Origin: JBDLSY01 sp043777895
GTDB taxonomy: Bacteria; Pseudomonadota; Gammaproteobacteria; Burkholderiales; Burkholderiaceae_C
DNA length: 6,360 nt
Direction of reading: 5' to 3'
Assembly (NCBI GenBank): GCA_043777895.1
Contig: JAYWHD010000140.1
Location: 1-6,360, forward strand
Shown: piece by piece, positions 1 to 6,360 of the stretch
Layout of the letters: every line of letters starts with the position of its first letter
Position numbering within the stretch: the stretch's first letter is position 1
Made by a program: the position numbers and the translations under genes
The notes under the pieces: model-generated
What the model was told of the DNA's origin: nothing
Seen by the model: the letters and a program-made list of their open reading frames with translations, nothing else
The model's database searches: none

Positions 1-79
1 TTAAGCCCAAGGCTTTAATATAAGCATCTTTGACATCTTCTTCAGATTGGGCGGTGTTTAGGGCAGCAAATAGCGACAT
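1..79 (-). CDS. N-terminal fragment of an unidentified protein, possibly restriction-modification / DNA methyltransferase
   Basis: An ATG at 79-77 on the minus strand opens a frame that stays open to the window edge, giving 26 residues beginning MSLFAALNTAQSEEDVKDAY. The acidic 'SEEDVKDAYIKALGL' pattern recalls the first residues of large Eco57I-like restriction-modification or SAM-dependent DNA methyltransferase proteins, but this is recognition from memory over a very short stretch and the function is tentative. No clear Shine-Dalgarno sequence precedes the start. The gene has the same direction as the helicase gene upstream of it but is separated from it by 246 AT-rich bases, so it probably has its own promoter. 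Only the start lies in the window, so no catalytic motif can be checked. Confidence 0.5.
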   Translation of the reverse strand, partial: MSLFAALNTAQSEEDVKDAYIKALGL

Positions 80-131
80 AATTATTCGTGTGATTTATAT
101 ATATAATTTATAATATTTAATATTTAATAAT

Positions 132-207
132 AACTTAATATATAACTTAATATATAACTTAATATATAAGTTAATATAAGTTGATATAAGTTGATATAAC
201 TTAATAG
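132..207. repeat. 12-bp tandem array passing into a 10-bp tandem array
   Basis: Three perfect copies of AACTTAATATAT occupy 132-143, 144-155 and 156-167. They are followed without a gap by 10-bp units: AAGTTAATAT (168-177), AAGTTGATAT (178-187), AAGTTGATAT (188-197) and a diverged AACTTAATAG (198-207). AACTTA in the first block is the reverse complement of TAAGTT in the second, so the array also holds short inverted arms, for example 156-161 with 167-172. It fills the space between the helicase gene's 3' end and the start of the next minus-strand gene. It could be slippage-derived filler or a helically phased protein-binding array; the sequence does not decide. The rest of 80-325 is AT-rich, with no ORF and no convincing GC-rich terminator hairpin. 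Confidence 0.85.
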
Positions 208-325
208 AATAAGTATAAACGTATCAAAATATTAGTTTAGTCTATGGGCTTAAAAATGGTTTATTGTATAAATCTTAAGCACTCTATAAAAAGATAATTA
301 TGAATAAATTTTTAATTTTTAACTT

Positions 326-2572
<2,247 letters not shown>

Positions 2573-2595
2573 AAATCAGTGTACTAGCTAAAATA

Positions 2596-2623
2596 AAATT
2601 AGATTAAATAAATTAGATTAAAT
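2596..2623. repeat. Two perfect tandem copies of a 14-bp repeat
   Basis: AAATTAGATTAAAT occurs at 2596-2609 and again directly at 2610-2623, just upstream of the yoaA start on the minus strand and next to the inverted repeat at 2633. It may be slippage-derived or a tandem operator; only the repetition is seen. Confidence 0.85.
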
Positions 2624-2632
2624 AATTTAATG

Positions 2633-2688
2633 CACTATAGGGTATACATATAATATATACTATGTAGTGTATGTTATGCCCTATAGTG
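2633..2688. repeat. Inverted repeat in the divergent promoter region
   Basis: CACTATAGGG at 2633-2642 is matched by its exact reverse complement CCCTATAGTG at 2679-2688. Pairing can extend inward through a G-T pair and three more A-T pairs (2643-2646 with 2675-2678), giving arms of about 14 bp around a 28-base AT-rich centre. The arms are richer in G/C than anything else in this spacer. Possible roles are an operator for a dimeric or tetrameric regulator of the flanking divergent genes, a hairpin in a leader RNA, or the remnant of a small mobile element. There is no T-tract directly after either arm, so it is not a standard terminator. Confidence 0.75.
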
Positions 2689-2750
2689 TATGTAAAATGT
2701 GCGTTTAATATATAAATAAATATTGTTTATATAATATATATTATAAATTT

Positions 2751-2781
2751 AATAAATAAACAATAAATAAACAATAAATAA
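2751..2781. repeat. 11-bp AT-rich tandem repeat ahead of gspG
   Basis: AATAAATAAAC occurs at 2751-2761 and 2762-2772, followed by a partial third copy (from 2773). It lies 30-60 bases before the gspG start, in what would be its 5' untranslated leader or core promoter. No Shine-Dalgarno sequence is visible between this repeat and the gspG ATG. Confidence 0.75.
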
Positions 2782-2809
2782 TAATATTTAAATAAATAAT
2801 GAAATAATT

Positions 2810-3280
2810 ATGACAAAAAATACTACTTTCACACCGCTATACCCTAGTAATGCTACACGCAACTTACTACAAAAAGGGTTTACACTCATTGAATTATTAG
2901 TTGTAATGCTCATTTTAGGTGTATTAGCTGCTTTAATTGTGCCAAAAATATTAGGGCGTGGCGATGATGCCCGTATTACAGCGGCCAAGGTAGACATCGC
3001 TAATGTCAGAAATGCACTAAAAATATATTACTTAGATAACCAACGCTATCCTACTACTGCTCAAGGCTTAGAGGCATTAATTACCAAGCCAAGCATTCAA
3101 CCTATACCCACCTCTTGGAAAACAGGTGGGTATTTAGATAAACTGCCTAAAGACCCGTGGGGAAATCCTTATGTTTATTTGCGTCCGGGTGTGCGTAGCG
3201 ACATTGATGTGTTTAGTTATGGTGCTGACGGTAAAGCAGGCGGTGACCTAAGTACCGTAGATGCAGATATTATGGAATAA
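2810..3280 (+). CDS. gspG: Type II secretion major pseudopilin GspG
   Basis: A 156-residue major pseudopilin. GspG is cleaved and N-methylated by the prepilin peptidase and polymerises into the periplasmic pseudopilus that pushes folded substrates through the GspD secretin. The prepilin motif is QKG/FTLIELL, with cleavage after G23, Phe at mature +1 and the conserved Glu at +5 (E28), followed by a hydrophobic helix to about residue 48. Family hallmarks follow: 'YYLDNQRYPTTAQGLEAL' (73-90), DPWGNPY (115-121) and 'SYGADGKAGG' (136-145), the last two belonging to the calcium-binding C-terminal loops. The 23-residue leader is longer than the usual 6-10 residues, but no ATG, GTG or TTG codon lies between M1 and the cleavage site, so the start is forced. 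There is no clear Shine-Dalgarno sequence. It is the first gene of the gspGHIJK operon. Confidence 0.96.
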   Translation: MTKNTTFTPLYPSNATRNLLQKGFTLIELLVVMLILGVLAALIVPKILGRGDDARITAAKVDIANVRNALKIYYLDNQRYPTTAQGLEALITKPSIQPIPTSWKTGGYLDKLPKDPWGNPYVYLRPGVRSDIDVFSYGADGKAGGDLSTVDADIME

Positions 3281-3283
3281 ACC

Positions 3284-3745
3284 GTGTTTATATATACAGA
3301 ACGGGGGTTTACTCTATTAGAACTGCTAGTATCATTAATGATTATTAGCCTGATGACTGCCGTAGTAGGCTTTAGTATAACGGGAAATGCACAACGCACA
3401 CTTAAAAGTGAAGGTGATAAGTTGGCAGCTAAATTAAATGCGGCGCAACTACACACCGCTGCGGGTGCATCATCGCTACGCTTAGTTGCAACAAAAAAAG
3501 GCTATACCTTTGAAGAGTCTGAACATACTGTCATTGATAGCGACACTAAAATGCACTGGCGGTCATTACCAAATGATGATATTTTCAATCAACACACTCT
3601 GCCTGATGGGGCTGTACTACAAATTAAAGCCCCTGTTTTGATTGCCGATGAACCCATTAGTCTGCCAGCAGATATGTATTTAGTACAAGGTGAAGCAACC
3701 GTACGTGTGGCGACTGATGGGGTACAGAGCTGGAGTGCTCAATGA
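3284..3745 (+). CDS. gspH: Type II secretion minor pseudopilin GspH
   Basis: A 153-residue minor pseudopilin, on the short side for GspH. In known systems GspH joins the pseudopilus tip to the GspG fibre. The prepilin motif is ERG/FTLLELL, cleaved after G8 with Glu at mature +5 (E13), followed by a hydrophobic helix to about residue 31. The globular part is poorly conserved, as usual for this family. The best start is GTG at 3284, 3 nt after the gspG stop; the next ATG lies inside the hydrophobic helix and would lose the cleavage site. A weak GGA (3274-3276) lies 7 nt upstream. It is in the same frame as gspG, separated only by TAA ACC. Assignment as H rather than another minor pseudopilin rests on gene order and the short leader plus LLELL motif. 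Confidence 0.9.
   Translation: MFIYTERGFTLLELLVSLMIISLMTAVVGFSITGNAQRTLKSEGDKLAAKLNAAQLHTAAGASSLRLVATKKGYTFEESEHTVIDSDTKMHWRSLPNDDIFNQHTLPDGAVLQIKAPVLIADEPISLPADMYLVQGEATVRVATDGVQSWSAQ
3732..3735 (+). promoter_or_regulatory. Ribosome binding site of gspI
   Basis: GGAG with 6 nt to the gspI ATG is the best Shine-Dalgarno sequence in the window. It lies inside the end of gspH, so gspI can be initiated independently as well as by coupling from gspH. Confidence 0.6.
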
Positions 3746-4173
3746 GGCGTATTCAATTCAATCATTACGGCAATAGTTGCGGTTTTACTTTATTAGAAGT
3801 ATTAGTTGCTTTAGGTATTGCTGCAACCAGCTTAATTGCATTGTATACCTTAGCGAATCAATTATTGAATAGCTCTGTTGCATTAGAGGCACGACAAGCG
3901 GCTTTATGGTGTGCCGACAATCACTTGGTAACAGTATCATTAGAATCATATGCACCGCCAGTGGGTGAAACACAACACGCATGCAAACAAATGAATGCAA
4001 ACTTTATTGTTAAACAAGTGATGAGTAATACACTTAATCCATTGTTTCGCCGTATTGAATTGTCAGTATACGCCGCAAATACGGTTGAACAAACAGGCAC
4101 AAACGGACGACTGGCATTTTTAACAACAGTGATATTAATAGGTGATACTGTTGCTGATGAAAAAAACTATTAA
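3742..4173 (+). CDS. gspI: Type II secretion minor pseudopilin GspI
   Basis: A 143-residue minor pseudopilin that, by family knowledge, forms the pseudopilus tip complex with GspJ and GspK and starts pseudopilus assembly in the inner membrane. The prepilin site is SCG/FTLLEVLVAL, cleaved after G14 with Glu at mature +5 (E19). After the hydrophobic helix comes the typical GspI signature 'ARQAALWCADNHL' (50-62). C57 and C81 are the only cysteines of the mature part and could pair in the periplasm. The ATG overlaps the gspH stop as ATGA, indicating translational coupling. It is slightly longer than the usual 120-130 residues, with a short polar C-terminal extension. Confidence 0.93.
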   Translation: MRRIQFNHYGNSCGFTLLEVLVALGIAATSLIALYTLANQLLNSSVALEARQAALWCADNHLVTVSLESYAPPVGETQHACKQMNANFIVKQVMSNTLNPLFRRIELSVYAANTVEQTGTNGRLAFLTTVILIGDTVADEKNY

Positions 4174-4212
4174 CAAAAAGTAAAAACAAAAAGTAAAAAC
4201 AAAAAGTAAAAA
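4174..4212 (+). repeat. Three perfect 13-bp repeats between gspI and gspJ
   Basis: CAAAAAGTAAAAA occurs three times end to end (4174-4186, 4187-4199, 4200-4212) and fills the whole gap between the gspI stop and the gspJ ATG at 4214 apart from one A. This is the only junction in the operon that is not a near contact or overlap. The A-rich leader contains no true Shine-Dalgarno sequence. Copy number would set the distance between gspI termination and gspJ initiation. Confidence 0.95.
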
Positions 4213-4213
4213 A

Positions 4214-4819
4214 ATGCAAGTTAAAAGCTATCAACAACACGGCTTTACATTAATTGAATTATTGTTAGCTTTAGGCATTATGGCTATTTTTGCATTACTG
4301 GCTTACCGTGGCTTAGACAGTGTGCTACGCCTACATCAAAATGCGTATGATCGACAACAATATACACAAGCAATAGACCGTACTTTAACACAACTAGACA
4401 TAGATTTGCGTCAAGCCAGTGATGCCACATTAATAGGCATTAAAGACTCTAATCCTAATGCAGGTATTGCTTTAAGAATTAAACGTAGGGTCACTAATCA
4501 AGTAGTCATCGTGCAATGGTTTTTAGATGACCGTCAATTAATTCGTACGGTAAATATTGCAAAAAACAAGGATTCCCCTAGTACTATTCAAACTGCTGTT
4601 ATGCTAAAAAATGTAGATACACTTGACTGGCTGACATCACACACTGTAGTTCCTGAAGGTAGTACAACCAATGAAGCCATTAGAGAATGGAAAACTTTAT
4701 CTAATGAAATAAAGAGCCAGCGGTTGTCTGGGTTAATTGAACAATTGTACGAAGAATTAGGTATTGCTTTAACTATTTCAGGAAAAACATTAGACAAGTA
4801 CTTTTTGATAGGCCGTTAA
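4214..4819 (+). CDS. gspJ: Type II secretion minor pseudopilin GspJ
   Basis: A 201-residue minor pseudopilin of the GspI-GspJ-GspK tip complex. The prepilin motif is QHG/FTLIELLLAL, cleaved after G10 with Glu at mature +5 (E15). It is followed by the GspJ-type helix 'AYRGLDSVL' (30-38), 'LDIDLRQ' (61-67) and the beta-strand pattern 'VQWFLDDRQLIR' (100-111), equivalent to the family's usual 'Y-x-L-x-x-x-x-L-x-R'. Length is normal for GspJ. Initiation is at the ATG after the 13-bp repeat tract; no upstream in-frame start exists and no Shine-Dalgarno sequence is seen. Its stop overlaps the gspK start by one base (TAATG). Confidence 0.94.
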   Translation: MQVKSYQQHGFTLIELLLALGIMAIFALLAYRGLDSVLRLHQNAYDRQQYTQAIDRTLTQLDIDLRQASDATLIGIKDSNPNAGIALRIKRRVTNQVVIVQWFLDDRQLIRTVNIAKNKDSPSTIQTAVMLKNVDTLDWLTSHTVVPEGSTTNEAIREWKTLSNEIKSQRLSGLIEQLYEELGIALTISGKTLDKYFLIGR

Positions 4820-5796
4820 TGACTATATTGACCAAATTGCTTAAAAGAAACCATCAAAGGGGTGCAGCACTTATTACAGCCATGCTATTAGCTGCACTGA
4901 TTACCATTCTAGCGGCAAGCTGGTTAGCACGTTTTGACGCTCAATTACGCATTGTTGAAATGCAACGGACTGGGACACAAACACGCTGGTTGCTGCGTGC
5001 AGCGACTCATTGGGCTAGGGTGATTTTAGCTGAACACGCAGACAGTGCGTTTCACTTAGGCGAATCATGGGCAGTGCCAATTGCATCGACCCGAATAGCT
5101 GATATTTCTGGTACACAAGAAGCCTATTTTTCAGGCCGTATTATTGATGCACAATCACGCTTTAATTTGCATAATTGGAGAGTAGTTGCCATTAAAACTA
5201 GCTCTAAAAATATACCTTTACAGTTAGCTGATCACAACGAAAAAACACAGATTGAATGGGGCAAACGTATTATGCAAGGGTGTGGTTTGCTACCTGCTCA
5301 AATTGAGGCTTGGTATGTAGCTATTCAATATGATGCCAGTATTAACTACGAACAAATGCCGTTTAGAAGAGGGACTGTTTTAGTACTAGACACTCTGCCA
5401 TTTAATGTTTCTGATTCAATTAAAGAATGCTTAAATACACAGTTAATTTGGTTAGGTGATGAAGGAAACTCAACGCTGACTACAATGAATATTAATACGG
5501 TTGATATAGCTGTGTTAGCAGCACACCCATACATCGGACAAACTGAAGCCCAGCGTTTATTAACGGCTAGAAAAGTAGTGTCATACATTAAAGATGTTAA
5601 TAATATTCAAAATAGTTTGGGTATTTCAAACGGCCTATTGGCTTCTTTATTAAAAGAACAGTTTGATATTAAAAGTCAGTATTTTTTAGCGACTGGACGA
5701 ATCACTATGGGGCGTATTAATATTATGGCAAATAGTTTATTGTATTTAGAACAGTATGGTGTTGCACCTTTCATCGTATGGACAAAATCGTTATGA
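4819..5796 (+). CDS. gspK: Type II secretion minor pseudopilin GspK
   Basis: A 325-residue protein of normal GspK length. GspK is the large atypical pseudopilin that caps the pseudopilus tip on GspI-GspJ. The cleavage site is QRG/AALITAMLLAAL after G15. As is typical for GspK, the mature protein lacks the +5 Glu found in all other pseudopilins here (it has Thr). The periplasmic part shows the family landmarks 'GESWAVP' (81-87), 'DAQSRFNLHN' (110-119), 'MNINT' (223-227) followed by a helical repeat ending in 'AQRLLTARK', and 'SQYFLATGR' near the C-terminus. The start overlaps the gspJ stop by one base, and a weak AGG (4810-4812) lies 6 nt upstream. The stop overlaps the next gene's ATG by 4 bases. 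Confidence 0.96.
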   Translation: MTILTKLLKRNHQRGAALITAMLLAALITILAASWLARFDAQLRIVEMQRTGTQTRWLLRAATHWARVILAEHADSAFHLGESWAVPIASTRIADISGTQEAYFSGRIIDAQSRFNLHNWRVVAIKTSSKNIPLQLADHNEKTQIEWGKRIMQGCGLLPAQIEAWYVAIQYDASINYEQMPFRRGTVLVLDTLPFNVSDSIKECLNTQLIWLGDEGNSTLTTMNINTVDIAVLAAHPYIGQTEAQRLLTARKVVSYIKDVNNIQNSLGISNGLLASLLKEQFDIKSQYFLATGRITMGRINIMANSLLYLEQYGVAPFIVWTKSL

Positions 5797-6360
5797 TTAC
5801 TAAAATTAGACATTTAATGATTGTATTAGGCGACCAATTAGATGAATCTGCCACTATATTTGATAATTTTGATCCATTACAAGATATCGTTTTTATGGCA
5901 GAAGTATTAGAAGAGTCCACCCATGTATGGTCATCTAAGCAACGCACTGCCGTCTTTTTAAGTGCTATGCGGCACTTTGCTGCCCACTTACGTACGCAAA
6001 TGAATTGGCAAGTTGATTATACGCAGCTAGATGATGTCGCTAATACACATACTTTAGCGGGTGAGTTAGCCCGTGCCGTTAGCCGTTATCAACCCGACCA
6101 ATTAATCATCACCGCTCCAGGTGATTGGCGTGTATTACAATCTTTGCGTCAGCAAGCATCAGCATTAAACTTAGTGCTTAAAATACACGATGATAAGCAC
6201 TTTTTTACGACTATTAGACAATTTTCTGCCCACGCACAAGGACGTAAGCAATTACGCTTAGAGTATTTTTACCGTGAGTTACGCCATACAACAGGTATTT
6301 TGATGACTGAAGACAAGGGCATTTATAAACCTACGGGCGGACAGTGGAATTTTGATGCGG
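5793..6360 (+). CDS. Photolyase-related protein (FeS-BCP / prokaryotic (6-4) photolyase family), N-terminal part
   Basis: The frame is open from 5793 to the window edge (189 codons seen). The translation carries the signatures of the photolyase-related family that includes Agrobacterium PhrB: 'VLGDQLD' (11-17), 'MAEVLEE..HV..SKQ' (35-50), 'FLSAMRHFA' (55-63), 'DQLIITAPGDWRV' (102-114), 'RKQLRLEYFYRELRH' (151-165) and 'GGQWNFD' (182-188). Known members use FAD and light to repair (6-4) photoproducts in DNA and bind a 4Fe-4S cluster through cysteines in the C-terminal half, which lies outside this window, so activity cannot be judged. The ATG at 5793 overlaps the gspK stop (ATGA), suggesting coupling. 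An in-frame ATG at 5778 inside gspK would add five residues. Neither has a clear Shine-Dalgarno sequence. Family members are about 500 residues. Confidence 0.92.
   Translation, partial: MITKIRHLMIVLGDQLDESATIFDNFDPLQDIVFMAEVLEESTHVWSSKQRTAVFLSAMRHFAAHLRTQMNWQVDYTQLDDVANTHTLAGELARAVSRYQPDQLIITAPGDWRVLQSLRQQASALNLVLKIHDDKHFFTTIRQFSAHAQGRKQLRLEYFYRELRHTTGILMTEDKGIYKPTGGQWNFDA

Larger units (their letters stand above)
2573..2809. promoter_or_regulatory. Divergent intergenic region likely holding promoters for yoaA and the gsp operon
   Basis: The 237 bases between the divergent starts of yoaA and gspG contain no ORF of note. Both transcription units must start here or be read from farther away, so promoters in both directions are inferred. 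TATAAT hexamers occur on the plus strand at 2649-2654 and 2730-2735 and on the minus strand at 2745-2740. In such AT-rich DNA these are expected by chance, and none has a good TTGACA-like partner at 16-18 bp, so I do not assign a promoter. The region also holds direct repeats and an inverted repeat, listed separately. Confidence 0.45.

Noticed and set aside
132..207. CRISPR array or plasmid-type iterons.
   Set aside because: Repeat units are 10-12 bp and directly abutting, with no unique spacers, and no cas or replication initiator gene is in the window.
248..280. Possible terminator of yoaA (GCTTAA at 248-253 against TTAAGC at 275-280).
   Set aside because: The stem is only 6 bp, AT-rich, with a 21-base loop and no clear U-tract in the minus-strand direction.
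2623..2642. Resemblance to the T7 RNA polymerase promoter (the last 10 bases CACTATAGGG are identical, 15 of 20 match overall), with a mirrored copy of the 10-mer at 2679-2688.
   Set aside because: The bases at -11, -9 and -8 that the T7 polymerase reads differ here, the mirrored copy shares little beyond the 10-mer, and no phage genes are present. Best treated as the arms of an inverted repeat.
3217..5588. Minus-strand open frames opposite the gsp genes (3217-3456, 3785-4000, 4034-4240, 4588-4797, 5346-5588).
   Set aside because: Each lies inside a well-supported pseudopilin gene, has no recognisable motif and no ribosome binding site.
2810..5796. Type IV pilus minor pilin cluster (fimU/pilV/W/X type) as an alternative to T2SS.
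   Set aside because: The DPWGNPY and YGADGKAGG signatures of GspG and a full-length GspK lacking the +5 Glu are specific to type II secretion; no PilY1- or PilX-like gene is seen.

Overview
The window looks like a piece of an AT-rich proteobacterial chromosome, most likely gammaproteobacterial. This rests on the YoaA-type helicase, a classical type II secretion pseudopilin set (GspG-H-I-J-K) and gene spacings of the usual enteric/gammaproteobacterial kind. I cannot name the genus. Coding regions are AT-rich and the spaces between transcription units are extremely AT-rich and full of short tandem repeats.

Left part, minus strand: the first 79 bases hold the start of a gene running off the left edge, possibly a restriction-modification or DNA methyltransferase protein. 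A 246-base AT-rich spacer with a 12-bp then 10-bp tandem array follows. Then comes a full XPD-family iron-sulfur helicase (yoaA, 326-2572), which has an unusual Asn/Asp-rich low-complexity insert encoded by a microsatellite-like tract.

Middle: a divergent intergenic region (2573-2809) separates the helicase from the secretion genes. It contains two sets of short direct repeats and a 10-bp perfect inverted repeat with a longer imperfect extension.

Right part, plus strand: gspG, gspH, gspI, gspJ and gspK lie in one tight operon. The junctions are 3 nt (G-H), a 4-nt overlap (H-I), 40 nt made of three perfect 13-bp repeats (I-J), and a 1-nt overlap (J-K). GspG is the major pseudopilin; H, I, J and K are minor ones, with I-J-K forming the tip complex in known systems. 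The operon does not continue into gspL/gspM. gspK instead overlaps by 4 nt the start of a photolyase-related gene of the FeS-BCP / prokaryotic (6-4) photolyase type, which runs off the right edge.

I see no undescribed multi-gene system here. The main curiosities are the repeat tracts (inside yoaA and between gspI and gspJ), the inverted repeat between the divergent units, and the coupling of a photolyase gene to a truncated gsp operon.
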